DNA of 32,004 nucleotides from Prevotella sp. (GCA_017642485.1 JAGCPC010000146.1:1-32004); one strand, 5' to 3'; shown: positions 14,143-23,350, counted from the first letter of the stretch. Numbers and translations: made by a program. The notes: generated by a model not told the origin, from the sequence alone.

Positions 14143-15307
14143 TGAATTCCTTTCCCATATTGAGGTTCAGGTATGCATCGTAGAGTATTGGTTTCCACCG
14201 TTTTGAGTCATCAGGACGCATCTTACGATACTGCTCCATATATGGCAGCAACAGTAGGAAACTCTTCTGCGCATCCTTCAAACGCTGGCGATAGGGTTTA
14301 TTGAGTTTCTTGAGTGCCTTATTCGCACGTTGATAGTATATGTAGCCTATGTTGTAGTAAGGTAGTTCGAGCGACTGGTCAGCCTCTATGGCTTTTTTGC
14401 CCCATGCTATTGACTCGTCATAGCGCTTCATGTTCATCAGCACGATATGCTTGCCCTGCCTAAACTCTGCATTGACGGAGTCGCAGCTGAGGGCTGTATC
14501 ACACACGGCAAGCGCCTTGTCATACTGTCTGTTTGAGCACATGAGATCTACGAGGTGTGAAAACAGGTAGTGTGATGTCTTGTGGCTATTGAATCCCTCT
14601 GTGAGGTACTTGCGTGCATTGAGTGTGTCGCCATGATTCATTGACATCTCCGACAGTATCTCGTATGCCTCCTCGCCATGTCTGGACTTTACCGCCTTGT
14701 CAGCATATTTGAGTGCCATGGGCATACTGTTAAGGTGTCGTGCTGTGACGAGCGACAGGAATGCCACCCTGCGTGTCACTCCGTCATCCTCCTGTAGATC
14801 CGAGTCGGCGAATAGCGACTTTCTGGGGCACTCCAGGTATATGTCGAAACACTCCCATGCCTCTTTCCATGCCTTCTTGCGCAGGAAGAATACACCTCCC
14901 ATGAATATATTGGTGCGATAGGGCAACAGGTATGCGGCATTGCGCTTACGCACGGATGAGTCAAGGGTGTCGAGTCGCTCATAGGCCACAAACATCCTCC
15001 TGCCGGTCCTCACGAGGCACACGGTGTCTGTCTGCTGTTTGAGATACATCTTCTCGTTTCCCACCTCATATGCCTTCTTCAGCACGTCGCAGAGCAGGCG
15101 CTGCAGGCTCACCTCCTCATGGCTGAAAAGCGTATCGGCAAGGTATTTACGTACTGTGGTCTCGCTCTTCTCAAGGTTTTTGCCCGATTTGAGCGTACCT
15201 CTCACAGTTGCCACATCATTCTTAAATTGCGTCAGCTGCTTCCTGGTGGGAGCAGCCAACGCAATTATGGGGATTAATATCAATATGAATACGAATAATC
15301 TCTTCAA
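14126..15307 (-). CDS. Secreted TPR-repeat protein
   Basis: The protein has 393 residues with a clear signal peptide (MKRLFVFILILIPIIALAA). Helical repeats with TPR-like spacing occupy about residues 190-340 (for example YDKALAVCDTALSCDSVNAEF and YDESIAWGKKAIEADQSLELPYYNIGYIYY). It is probably a periplasmic scaffold; I recognise no enzymatic domain. The start is a TTG at 15305-15307, six bases after a 7-bp tandem array. It shares an operon and general fold with the next TPR protein. Confidence 0.82.
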   Translation of the reverse strand: MKRLFVFILILIPIIALAAPTRKQLTQFKNDVATVRGTLKSGKNLEKSETTVRKYLADTLFSHEEVSLQRLLCDVLKKAYEVGNEKMYLKQQTDTVCLVRTGRRMFVAYERLDTLDSSVRKRNAAYLLPYRTNIFMGGVFFLRKKAWKEAWECFDIYLECPRKSLFADSDLQEDDGVTRRVAFLSLVTARHLNSMPMALKYADKAVKSRHGEEAYEILSEMSMNHGDTLNARKYLTEGFNSHKTSHYLFSHLVDLMCSNRQYDKALAVCDTALSCDSVNAEFRQGKHIVLMNMKRYDESIAWGKKAIEADQSLELPYYNIGYIYYQRANKALKKLNKPYRQRLKDAQKSFLLLLPYMEQYRKMRPDDSKRWKPILYDAYLNLNMGKEFSEINK

Positions 15308-15313
15308 TACCTT

Positions 15314-15341
15314 ATAATCTGTAGTCTTTAATCTGTAATCT
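15314..15341. repeat. 7-bp-period tandem array, 4 units
   Basis: Four units fit NTARTCT (for example GTAGTCT, GTAATCT on the plus strand). They sit between two TPR genes, six bases before the TTG start of the downstream one. Confidence 0.75.
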
Positions 15342-15345
15342 AAAT

Positions 15346-16503
15346 TTACAACTCATCAATAGTGCTGAGGATATACTTTGTCTTGAAGTTAGCCTCGTCT
15401 GGGTCAGCAGCTTGAACCTCCAGGAAGATAGCCTTAGCCTTCTCAAGGAGTTCCTTGTAAGGCTGATTGTTATTCTTGAGTTCTACAGCCTTGTTGCGGT
15501 AGCATGTAGCGAGGTTAAACTTTACTGCCATGAAGTCTGGCTGTGCCTCCAGCACCTTAGAGTAAGCTTCGATAGCCTTGTCGAACTCACCTGCTTCCTG
15601 AGCATTCTGTGCCACATAGGCATTTGCCATTGGATCGTTTGGGTTCTCCTTGAGACGCTTTGCAAGTTCCTTTTCAGCCTCTTCCTTCTTTCCTGCCTCA
15701 TTGAGCACGGCGATGTATCTGCCAAATGCTATCTCATTGTCAGGATAAGCCTTATATACCTGCTTAACCTTCTTGATGAGGTAGTCGCTGTCAACGTCAC
15801 CAGCATCCTTGCGAGCTTGGAAGGCATTGAGCTGCAGCTTTATAGCGTCTTCCTTTATCTCAGCATCACCTGACTCAAGAGCGAGCAGTGCATACTTGTC
15901 AGCTTTCTTGTAGTCCTTGTTGAAATAAGCGGCAAGGGCGGCGTAGTAGCTCACCTGACCGTAGTTGTTCTCTGTCTTAACAACCTCTGTGTCAGAGAAG
16001 AGGTCATTAGAGTGAGACTCAGCAAACATGCCAAACCACTTCTGTGCATTGGCGTAGTCCTTGCTATTGTAAGCCCAAAGACCACCGTTGATGAGGTCGT
16101 TACGTATAGGAAGGATGCGTGATACATTGCTCTTCTTGTACTTAGGTTTTACCTGTCCCTTCTCGTTTGGCTCGTTGTCAGCCTCGTTACAGAGCATAGC
16201 GTACTTCACTGCTTCATAAGCAGCCTTGTACTGCTTAGTCTGACGGCTTACCTTCTCCTCATCAGTCTTAGCTGTGAGAGCCTTGCCCTGCTCCTTTGAA
16301 TTGTCAGCGATAGCCATACCCACGATGTGGTTGTAAGCCTTAGCGCGCTCCTCACCAGTCATGGTAGCTTCCTGCTCCTTCATAATGTTTGTAGCCTCGC
16401 TTTTCTTCTCTGCCTTAAGAACCTGCTTGAGGGCGTCAGGATTTTGTGCGAATGATGCGGTAGCAACCATTGCTGCCATCATCGAAAGAATAATCTTTTT
16501 CAT
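15346..16503 (-). CDS. Secreted TPR-repeat protein
   Basis: The 385-residue protein starts with a signal peptide (MKKIILSMMAAMVATASFAQ). I choose ATG 16501-16503 over the upstream in-frame start at 16512 because the leader begins there. TPR units are visible at about residues 265-350 (for example GEFDKAIEAYSKVLEAQPDFMAVKFNLATCYRNKA). A region of 40 residues after the signal peptide is Lys/Glu-rich. It is likely a periplasmic scaffold of unknown partner. It follows gyrA by 42 bases and may be co-transcribed. Confidence 0.85.
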   Translation of the reverse strand: MKKIILSMMAAMVATASFAQNPDALKQVLKAEKKSEATNIMKEQEATMTGEERAKAYNHIVGMAIADNSKEQGKALTAKTDEEKVSRQTKQYKAAYEAVKYAMLCNEADNEPNEKGQVKPKYKKSNVSRILPIRNDLINGGLWAYNSKDYANAQKWFGMFAESHSNDLFSDTEVVKTENNYGQVSYYAALAAYFNKDYKKADKYALLALESGDAEIKEDAIKLQLNAFQARKDAGDVDSDYLIKKVKQVYKAYPDNEIAFGRYIAVLNEAGKKEEAEKELAKRLKENPNDPMANAYVAQNAQEAGEFDKAIEAYSKVLEAQPDFMAVKFNLATCYRNKAVELKNNNQPYKELLEKAKAIFLEVQAADPDEANFKTKYILSTIDEL

Positions 16504-16545
16504 TGTTAACAAATTGTCATTAGTTAGTATTTTCTTCCTTTTTAA

Positions 16546-19122
16546 TTATTCGTTATTACTTTCTGAGCTTTGCTCGGGCTCCGAGCCATACTCAGAGTCC
16601 TCCTCATGAGGCACTACGCAGACGGAGGCGATGGTCTCGTTGCGCTTCTTGAGGTCGATGAGTTTCACACCCTGGGTGTTGCGACCCTTCTCGTCACCTG
16701 CATCGGCTATGGCGAAGCGGATAGCTATACCACTCTTATTGATAATCATGAGGTCCTCATCACCCTTCACACACTTCACAGCAATTACCTTGCCAGTCTT
16801 CTCGGTGATGTTGAGCGTTGTCACACCCTTAGAGCCACGCTTTGTGAGGCGATAGCCGCCATCTTCCACCTTCATATAGGTGGTGCCGTCCTCACGTGTC
16901 ATCTCAGTGAGCACACCTATCTTAGAACGCTTACCGTAACCCTTTTCGGAGATTACCATGAGCGACTGCTCTGGGTCGTAAGCCACAACCATCTCGATTA
17001 CAGCGTCGTCCTCGCCATTAAGCTCCATACCGCGAACACCTGTTGCTATACGGCTCATCACGCGGATATCTGTCTCGTTGAAGCGTACAGCCTTACCATT
17101 GCGTGAGGCAAGGATGAGCTCATCATGACCGTTGGTCAGCATTACGTTTACTACCTCGTCGCCCTCAGCTATGTTGATGGCACGCACACCCTTACCGCGT
17201 GGACGGGAGTAGTCGAAGAGGGAGGTACGCTTCACAGTACCGTTCTTTGTTGCAAATACCACATAGTGTGACTTGAGGAACTCCTCATCGGTAAACTTGT
17301 GACTCTGGATGCCGAGGAAGGCATTGACGCTGTCGCCTGTCTCCAACTGCAGCATATTCTGTATAGCTCTGCCCTTTGAGTCCTTTGCACCCTCAGGTAT
17401 CTCGAAGCAGCGCTGCCAATATACCCTACCCTGCTTGGTGAAGAAGAGTATCATATCATGGGCATCAGCTGCATAAACATATTCTGTGAAGTCCTGCTCA
17501 CGTGTACGAGCGCCACGCACTCCTACACCGCCACGTCCCTGTGCACGGAAGTCTGCTTGCAGAGTACGCTTGATGTAGCCCAGGTGTGACATAGTGATAA
17601 CTACTGGATCGTTGGCATAGAACTGCTCTGGATTGAACTCAGCGTTGGAGAGTTTTATCTCGGTACGGCGCTCATCGCCATACTTTTCCTTCACCTCCTG
17701 CAACTCGTCCTTCATTACCTTCTTGCACAACTCTGGATCATCAAGTATCTGCTGCAAGTAAGCGATGAGTTTCTCAAGATCTGCGTATTCATTGCGCAGT
17801 TCGTCAACACGCAGGTTGGTCAACTGACCAAGACGCATATCCACGATAGCCTTTGACTGCAGTTCGTCTATTTCGAAACGAACCTCCAATGCACGCTGTG
17901 CATCGCTCGGAGTCTTTGAGGCACGTATAATCTTCACTACCTCGTCAATATTGTCAACGGCTATAATCAAACCCTCGAGGATGTGGGCACGAGCCTCCGC
18001 TTTAGCCTTCTCAAACTTGGTACGACGAATGGTCACGTCATGACGGTGCTCCACGAAGTACTTCACGCACTCCTTTAGTGAGAGCAGACGTGGGCGACCC
18101 TTTACGAGTGCGATGCAGTTTACAGAGAACGAACTCTGCAGTGCTGTCATCTTGAAGAGTTTGTTGAGGATAACGTTGGCATTTGCATCTCTCTTCACGT
18201 CAACCACGATACGCATACCCTGACGGCCTGTCTCATCGTTCACGTTGGATATGCCCTCCAACTTGCCCTCCTTCACGAGGTCAGCAATGTTCTCAATGAG
18301 CTGAGCCTTGTTCACGCCGTATGGTATCTCAGTCACCACGATGCGGTCGTGACTCTCCTCAGACTCTATCTCTGCCTTGGCACGCATGACGATACGTCCC
18401 CTGCCAGTCTCGTAGGCATCCTTCACGCCTTGAATACCATATATATACGCACCCGTAGGGAAGTCCGGAGCCTTAATGTACTCCATCAGTCCGTCAGTAT
18501 CTATCTCAGGATTGTCTATGTAAGCACAGCAACCGTCGATCACCTCGCCCAAATTGTGGGTAGGAATGTTTGTTGCCATACCAACTGCAATACCGTTACC
18601 ACCGTTCACAAGGAGGTTAGGTATGCGTGTAGGCATCACGGTAGGCTCCTGCAGAGAGTCGTCGAAGTTGTTCATCATATCGACGGTGTCCTTCTCGAGG
18701 TCGTCCATGATGTGCTCACCCATCTTGCTCAGACGGCACTCGGTGTAACGCATGGCAGCTGCTGAGTCGCCATCGACACTACCGAAGTTACCCTGACCGT
18801 CAACGAGGGTGTAGCGCATGTTCCAGTCCTGTGCCAAACGAACAAGGGCACCATACACTGATGAGTCGCCATGAGGGTGATACTTACCGAGCACCTCACC
18901 TACCACGCGGGCACACTTCTTATATGGCTGGTTCGAGGTATTGCCAATGCCGAGCATACCATAGAGTATGCGGCGATGCACCGGTTTGAAGCCATCGCGC
19001 ACATCAGGCAGTGCACGTGCCACTATCACTGACATTGAGTAGTCGATGTAGCTTGACTTCATCTCGTCCTCAATGTTAATCTTCTTGATTCTGTCGAAAT
19101 CGTAAGTTTGCGTTTCTTCCAC
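16546..19122 (-). CDS. gyrA: DNA gyrase subunit A
   Basis: This is the DNA cleavage and reunion subunit of gyrase, which introduces negative supercoils. At 858 residues it has the normal length. The catalytic tyrosine is Y126 in AAAMRYTECR. The quinolone-pocket segment HPHGDSSVYG has Ser87 (E. coli Ser83) and Gly91, where E. coli has Asp87. The GyrA box appears as QGRGGVG. The C-terminal beta-pinwheel blades follow, with an acidic Ser/Glu-rich tail. The start is GTG 19120-19122, three bases after a 7-bp array. A strong promoter lies about 100 bases upstream. Confidence 0.98.
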   Translation of the reverse strand: MEETQTYDFDRIKKINIEDEMKSSYIDYSMSVIVARALPDVRDGFKPVHRRILYGMLGIGNTSNQPYKKCARVVGEVLGKYHPHGDSSVYGALVRLAQDWNMRYTLVDGQGNFGSVDGDSAAAMRYTECRLSKMGEHIMDDLEKDTVDMMNNFDDSLQEPTVMPTRIPNLLVNGGNGIAVGMATNIPTHNLGEVIDGCCAYIDNPEIDTDGLMEYIKAPDFPTGAYIYGIQGVKDAYETGRGRIVMRAKAEIESEESHDRIVVTEIPYGVNKAQLIENIADLVKEGKLEGISNVNDETGRQGMRIVVDVKRDANANVILNKLFKMTALQSSFSVNCIALVKGRPRLLSLKECVKYFVEHRHDVTIRRTKFEKAKAEARAHILEGLIIAVDNIDEVVKIIRASKTPSDAQRALEVRFEIDELQSKAIVDMRLGQLTNLRVDELRNEYADLEKLIAYLQQILDDPELCKKVMKDELQEVKEKYGDERRTEIKLSNAEFNPEQFYANDPVVITMSHLGYIKRTLQADFRAQGRGGVGVRGARTREQDFTEYVYAADAHDMILFFTKQGRVYWQRCFEIPEGAKDSKGRAIQNMLQLETGDSVNAFLGIQSHKFTDEEFLKSHYVVFATKNGTVKRTSLFDYSRPRGKGVRAINIAEGDEVVNVMLTNGHDELILASRNGKAVRFNETDIRVMSRIATGVRGMELNGEDDAVIEMVVAYDPEQSLMVISEKGYGKRSKIGVLTEMTREDGTTYMKVEDGGYRLTKRGSKGVTTLNITEKTGKVIAVKCVKGDEDLMIINKSGIAIRFAIADAGDEKGRNTQGVKLIDLKKRNETIASVCVVPHEEDSEYGSEPEQSSESNNE

Positions 19123-19125
19123 GAT

Positions 19126-19160
19126 CTTTAATTATGAATTTTGTATTGTAAATTTTGAAT
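19126..19160. repeat. 7-bp-period degenerate tandem array, 5 units (gyrA leader)
   Basis: Five A+T-rich 7-mers (for example TATGAAT, TTTGTAT, TTTGAAT on the plus strand) each end in AT. The array lies in the 5' leader, directly before the GTG start. The A+T richness makes chance periodicity more likely here than at the other loci. Confidence 0.55.
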
Positions 19161-19222
19161 TATTTCTCGTTTTTGCCACTTTTTAGCCCCGCTGTCGCAT
19201 TTTGAGCTATTTTTATCGGGTA

Positions 19223-19252
19223 CAAAGATACTAAAAAAGTTGGATTGCAAAA
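19223..19252 (-). promoter_or_regulatory. gyrA promoter
   Basis: TATCTTTG (19223-19230, minus strand) is a perfect -7 box, with TTTTG (19248-19252) 17 bases upstream. The predicted leader is about 95 bases and contains the 7-bp array. Confidence 0.8.
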
Positions 19253-19352
19253 ACAAAAAAAAGACAAAAAAAACGCACAGTGGAGAGTTTTTAACTTTAT
19301 TTATTTATTTCAAAGACAGAGTTGTGTTTAGCCCTCTGCTCTCCAAAAGTGT

Positions 19353-19823
19353 TTACTCATGATGATAGGGTTCACCCTTGATGATGGTACAGGCCCTATA
19401 GATTTGCTCTGTGAAGATCAATCTAACCATCTGATGGGAGAAGGTCATCCTCGAAAGACTCACCTGCTCATTCGCTCTTTGATATACTGCATGAGAAAAC
19501 CCGTAGGGTCCCCCGATGCAAAATACCAGCCTACGCACCGTCTGCTGTCGTCGCTCCATCCATTGCGCAAATTCTACTGAGGTACGCTCCTGGCCATGCT
19601 CATCGAGCAGCACGAGGTGGTCGGAAGGTTGTAACTGACGGAGTATCTGCTCACCCTCACGCTCCTTTTGTTGTTCTTCCGAAAGTGACTTGGTGTTTTT
19701 CAGTTCAGGTATGACCGTAACGGAAAACGGCAGGTAGTGACCTATCCTACCAATGTAGTCGTCAATACCTGCCTGTAGATGTTTATCGGTTGTCTTACCT
19801 ATGAGAATCAGTTCTGTCTTCAC
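19353..19823 (-). CDS. rlmH: 23S rRNA (pseudouridine1915-N3)-methyltransferase RlmH
   Basis: RlmH methylates pseudouridine 1915 in helix 69 of the assembled ribosome. The 156 residues match the family length. Visible SPOUT motifs are LLDEHGQERTSVEFA, FCIGGPYGF and the knot end LSRMTFSHQMVRLIFTEQIYRA, closing with EPYHHE. The GTG start (19821-19823) overlaps the oadB TGA by four bases, so translation is coupled to the decarboxylase subunit. No dedicated promoter is visible. A weak stem pairing GGAGAG with CTCTCC lies beyond its stop, but I am not confident it is a terminator. Confidence 0.95.
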   Translation of the reverse strand: MKTELILIGKTTDKHLQAGIDDYIGRIGHYLPFSVTVIPELKNTKSLSEEQQKEREGEQILRQLQPSDHLVLLDEHGQERTSVEFAQWMERRQQTVRRLVFCIGGPYGFSHAVYQRANEQVSLSRMTFSHQMVRLIFTEQIYRACTIIKGEPYHHE

Positions 19824-21055
19824 TGCAAGAATGATATCAGCACGCCAGCTGCTACTGCCGAACCTATCACACCAGAGATGTTTGATGCCATGCAGTAGTT
19901 CAGCACGTGGTTCTTTGGATCATACTTGGTAGCTATCTCGTTTGCCACACGTGATGCCATAGGCACTGCTGACAGTCCTGTAGCGCCCACGAGTGGGTTG
20001 ACCTTCTTCTTGACAAAGAGGTTGTATATCTTTACCATACAGATACCTGCTGATATAGACAGTGCGAAGGCAAGGAATCCGCCTATCACGATGCCTATAG
20101 TCTGCAGGTTGAGGAATGCCTCAGCTGTCATAGTAGCTCCTACGGAGAGTCCGAGGAATATGGTAGCTGTATTCATGATGGCGTTTGATGCTGTGTCAAA
20201 GAGACGGCTGGTCATCGAACCGAGTTCCTTCAGCAGGTTACCAAACATGAGCATACCCACGAGGCTCACCGCTGTGGGCACGAGGAGCGCCACGATGATG
20301 GTCACTGTGATTGGGAATAATATCTTCAGCACCCTAAGGTTCTTTATCTCAGTCTTGTTGGGATAGAGCTTATCCTGCTGCTTCATGTTGATCATGAGTT
20401 CCTTCTTGCTACACAGGAGTTTCACCACGAGCGGTATGATGACAGGCACCAGTGCCATATAGCTATAAGCTGCAATGGCGATAGGGCCAAGCAGTTCAGG
20501 TGCCAGCTTGATGGTGGTGAATATGGCAGTAGGGCCGTCAGCACCGCCTATGATACCAAGTGATGCTGCCTGCTGTGGTGTGAAACCCATAGCGAGTGAG
20601 CATAGCAGTACGGCAAAGATACCAAACTGTGCTCCTGCACCGAAGATGGACAGGCGCAGGTTGCGCAGCATAGGTCCGAAGTCTGTCAGCGCTCCGACAC
20701 CCATAAATATAATAGGTGGTATGAAACCCGTCTTGATACACATATAGTAGATGAAGTTCATCAGTCCCAACTCATGTGCTATCTTATGCAGGGGCATATC
20801 CCAGATGATCTCCTGCGAGCCGTCAGGCAGAGTGACATAACCGTCTGACGTAGCCTGTGCCACACCCATGCCGCCACCAGGGAAGTTTGCCAACAGCACG
20901 CCCATACCGATGGGCACCAGCAGGAGTGGCTCATACTTCTTTACTATACCGAGGTACAGCAGTATGCATGCTATTACTATCATGATGAGGAATGACCAGT
21001 CGCCACCTGTCTGAGCGAAGGCTGTCATATCCCATATTTTTTGTAGTATTTCCAC
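19820..21055 (-). CDS. oadB: Sodium-translocating decarboxylase beta subunit
   Basis: This membrane subunit decarboxylates the carboxybiotin and exports two Na+ per cycle. The 411 residues form about nine to eleven membrane segments. GGADGPTAIF (residues 170-179) holds the conserved Na+-binding Asp (D173), and NTATIFLGLSVGA marks the second conserved region. The segment FIPPIIFMGVGALTDFGP is also family-typical. It appears to start at GTG 21053-21055, six bases after a 7-bp array. It is co-transcribed with oadG and oadA upstream and overlaps rlmH downstream. Confidence 0.93.
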   Translation of the reverse strand: MEILQKIWDMTAFAQTGGDWSFLIMIVIACILLYLGIVKKYEPLLLVPIGMGVLLANFPGGGMGVAQATSDGYVTLPDGSQEIIWDMPLHKIAHELGLMNFIYYMCIKTGFIPPIIFMGVGALTDFGPMLRNLRLSIFGAGAQFGIFAVLLCSLAMGFTPQQAASLGIIGGADGPTAIFTTIKLAPELLGPIAIAAYSYMALVPVIIPLVVKLLCSKKELMINMKQQDKLYPNKTEIKNLRVLKILFPITVTIIVALLVPTAVSLVGMLMFGNLLKELGSMTSRLFDTASNAIMNTATIFLGLSVGATMTAEAFLNLQTIGIVIGGFLAFALSISAGICMVKIYNLFVKKKVNPLVGATGLSAVPMASRVANEIATKYDPKNHVLNYCMASNISGVIGSAVAAGVLISFLQ

Positions 21056-21061
21056 GTGAAA

Positions 21062-21096
21062 AGTTTAAAGTTGAAAGTTGAAAGTTGAAAGTTTTT
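21062..21096. repeat. 7-bp-period tandem array, 5 units (oadA-oadB spacer)
   Basis: Three perfect AGTTGAA units are flanked by variants AGTTTAA and AGTTTTT. The array ends eight bases before a G-rich hairpin at 21105-21130; the two together fill the whole spacer. Confidence 0.85.
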
Positions 21097-21104
21097 AATC
21101 AAAG

Positions 21105-21130
21105 CCCCTCCTTGGGAGGGGTTGGGGAGG
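21105..21130. repeat. C/T-G/A hairpin with a trailing G-rich copy
   Basis: CCCCTCC (21105-21111) and GGAGGGG (21115-21121) form a perfect 7-bp stem with a 3-base loop. Two bases later comes GGGGAGG (21124-21130), which can also pair in part with the first arm. It ends two bases before the oadA stop codon. Similar elements are at 26932 and 30080. Confidence 0.75.
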
Positions 21131-21131
21131 T

Positions 21132-23015
21132 TTACGCTATCGTCATCAGCACATCGTCCTCCTCCACAGAATCACCTGAAGTAAAGGCGATGGATGTGAT
21201 GGTGCCAGTCTTCTCAGCCTTGATGCGGTTGAATACCTTCATAGCCTCGATGTAGCATATCACCTCACCCTCCTCTACGTGGTCGCCCACCTTCTTAGGA
21301 GTTTCGGATGATGACTGCACGAGGTATGCCTTGCCCTCCAGCGGAGCGAGTATCTCTATGCCCTCGCCCTTCTGTGGCTCTGGTGCAGGTATTATCTGCG
21401 TAGCCTCTGGTGCAGATGGTATTGACGATGCTGGAGCTGTGCCGTCGTATGAAATGTTCACGAGGTAGTTCTTGCCGTTCACGTTGACTGTAACCTGGTT
21501 AGGCAACTGTTTCTTCACGTTGCCACTGCCATGGTGAGCCTGCACCTGTGACTTCTTCTCCTTGCGTTCCGCAAGGTCTTTCTCGAATGCAGCCTTAGCA
21601 GCACCGCTCTTGTAAGCCTCGTACTGCTGTGGGTGCATGGCATACTCGAAGAGTTCTTCATCGTCCTCACCGAGTTCCCATCCTGCCTGTGCCATCTTGA
21701 GGCGATATGTCTCGAGGTCGTCAGGATAGTTGTCCTGTGGGTCGGTGTCAAGGAACTTACGTCCCTCTGCCTTTGCCATTTCCTTGAATAATGGGTCCAC
21801 CTCGCCAGGCAGTTTGCCACTCTTGCCTAGTATCATGTCCCATATATTCTCAGCTATCATAGACCAGCGCTCCTTGCCCTTCTCCATTTGGATGACGTTC
21901 ATCAGAGCGAGGTTCTTCACATACTGTGAGAATGGGGTTACGAGGCATGGATAGCCCACCTTAGGCCATACGTAAGCCACCTCGTCGAAGAGCTTGATGA
22001 GCAGTTCGTCGGTAGTCAACTCTGGCTGGTTGTTCTTCACCTTCCACTTATTGAGTGAACGAAGATTGTCTTCGAGGTCTGTCATTAGCGAACCCATCAT
22101 ACCGCCTGGCAGTCCTGGCTTGATGAGCAGTGAGTTGTTGAGGTGGTTGAGTTTTGGTATGTAGAATCCGAGGAAGTCGTCCATCATCTCCCTTATCTGG
22201 GTGCGCACCTCCATGTAGGCAGCCATATTGATGTCCTTCACCTTGAAACCGGCATCCTTCAACATCTCTTGTACGGCGATGATGTCAGCATGGCCTGTGC
22301 CCCATGAGAGTGGTGATATGCCTGTATCGATATAGTCACATCCGCCACGAGCCACCTCGAGGATTGATGCCATGTTAAAGCCAGGACCAGCATGAGAGTG
22401 GTACTGTATCACGATGTCCTTCTTATATGCCTTGATGCCTGCTACTATCTTGCCCAATGACTCTGGACGGCCTATGCCTGCCATATCCTTCAAACAGATT
22501 TCGTCAGCGCCAGCATCGATGAATGTCTTTGCAAGGTTTACGTAGTACTCCACAGTGTGGATGGGTGACTGGGTGATACACAGGGCAGCCTGTGCTATCA
22601 TGCCTGCCTCCTTGGCGTACTTGATAGATGGTATCACGTTACGTGGGTCGTTGAGTCCGCAGAATATACGTGTGATGTCAGTACCCTGTGCCTTCTTCAC
22701 CTTGTAGAAGAGCTGGCGCAGATCCTTAGGACATGGACTCATACGCAGAGCGTTCAAGGCACGGTCGAGCATGTGGGTCTGTATGCCTGCCTCGTGAAAG
22801 GGCTTTGTCCATTCACGCACCGCCTTGTTGGGGTTTTCGCCGTAGAGCAAGTTAACCTGCTCGAAACCTCCACCATTAGTTTCTACTCGGTCGAAGCACC
22901 CCATCTTGATGATAGCTGGTGCTACCTTTACCAATTGGTCCACACGGGGCTGGTACTTGCCAGCACTCTGCCACATATCTCTGAAGACCAGACTGAATTT
23001 AATCTCTTTTGCCAT
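21132..23015 (-). CDS. oadA: Oxaloacetate/pyruvate carboxyltransferase alpha subunit with biotin domain
   Basis: The 627-residue protein moves a carboxyl group from a keto acid to its own biotin. The N-terminal TIM-barrel carboxyltransferase domain contains the signature RDMWQSAGKYQ (the usual RD.HQS), the metal-binding region KDMAGI and HSHAGPG, and covers about residues 1-290. A conserved PYC/OadA domain runs to about 480. After a Lys/Gln- and Pro/Ala-rich linker, the biotinyl domain carries EAMK, with the biotinylated Lys at 593, 34 residues from the end. OadG and OadB flank it. The exact substrate (oxaloacetate or another) is inferred from gene order. Confidence 0.92.
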   Translation of the reverse strand: MAKEIKFSLVFRDMWQSAGKYQPRVDQLVKVAPAIIKMGCFDRVETNGGGFEQVNLLYGENPNKAVREWTKPFHEAGIQTHMLDRALNALRMSPCPKDLRQLFYKVKKAQGTDITRIFCGLNDPRNVIPSIKYAKEAGMIAQAALCITQSPIHTVEYYVNLAKTFIDAGADEICLKDMAGIGRPESLGKIVAGIKAYKKDIVIQYHSHAGPGFNMASILEVARGGCDYIDTGISPLSWGTGHADIIAVQEMLKDAGFKVKDINMAAYMEVRTQIREMMDDFLGFYIPKLNHLNNSLLIKPGLPGGMMGSLMTDLEDNLRSLNKWKVKNNQPELTTDELLIKLFDEVAYVWPKVGYPCLVTPFSQYVKNLALMNVIQMEKGKERWSMIAENIWDMILGKSGKLPGEVDPLFKEMAKAEGRKFLDTDPQDNYPDDLETYRLKMAQAGWELGEDDEELFEYAMHPQQYEAYKSGAAKAAFEKDLAERKEKKSQVQAHHGSGNVKKQLPNQVTVNVNGKNYLVNISYDGTAPASSIPSAPEATQIIPAPEPQKGEGIEILAPLEGKAYLVQSSSETPKKVGDHVEEGEVICYIEAMKVFNRIKAEKTGTITSIAFTSGDSVEEDDVLMTIA

Positions 23016-23025
23016 TTATCTTGAA

Positions 23026-23097
23026 TTTTAACTTTCTAACACTTAAACTCTTGAACCTTCAAACCTTCGAACTTTTAAACCTTCGAACTTTTGAAAG
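23026..23097. repeat. 8-bp-period tandem array, 9 units (oadG-oadA spacer)
   Basis: Nine consecutive octamers fit YTTNAAMY loosely (for example CTTGAACC, TTCGAACT, TTTAAACC). TTCGAACT occurs twice. The array fills the gap from the oadG stop to ten bases before the oadA start. It is the longest array in the window. Confidence 0.88.
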
Positions 23098-23098
23098 C

Positions 23099-23350
23099 TT
23101 ACACTGCCTTGACCTCGGCGACAGTACCCTTACCCTCAGTAATCTTTGCCACCGTGAGGCGTATAGCCTCCATCACATCAGGTGCTATGGCGCCCACTGC
23201 CTTGACAGGTTTTACAGCGCTCTTTGCCTCTTCATCGGGGGCTACTCTGTTTACGATACGGATAAGTTGATTACTGAGAAAAATGATGATAAGCAGCACA
23301 GCAAAAACCGTTACCATTCCTACTATCATCAGTGTTATACCAATATTCAT
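23099..23350 (-). CDS. oadG: Oxaloacetate decarboxylase gamma chain
   Basis: This 83-residue protein has one N-terminal membrane helix (IGITLMIVGMVTVFAVLLIIIFL) and a charged, Ala/Val-rich cytosolic tail. That is the OadG layout; the subunit holds the alpha and beta subunits together and helps metal binding. The open frame extends upstream to 23599, but the promoter at 23390-23421 and the usual length place the start at ATG 23348-23350. It is the first gene of the decarboxylase operon. Confidence 0.85.
   Translation of the reverse strand: MNIGITLMIVGMVTVFAVLLIIIFLSNQLIRIVNRVAPDEEAKSAVKPVKAVGAIAPDVMEAIRLTVAKITEGKGTVAEVKAV

Noticed and set aside
19281-19340. rlmH terminator
   Set aside because: GGAGAG and CTCTCC can pair, but the loop is long and a compact stem with an adjacent T tract is not evident.
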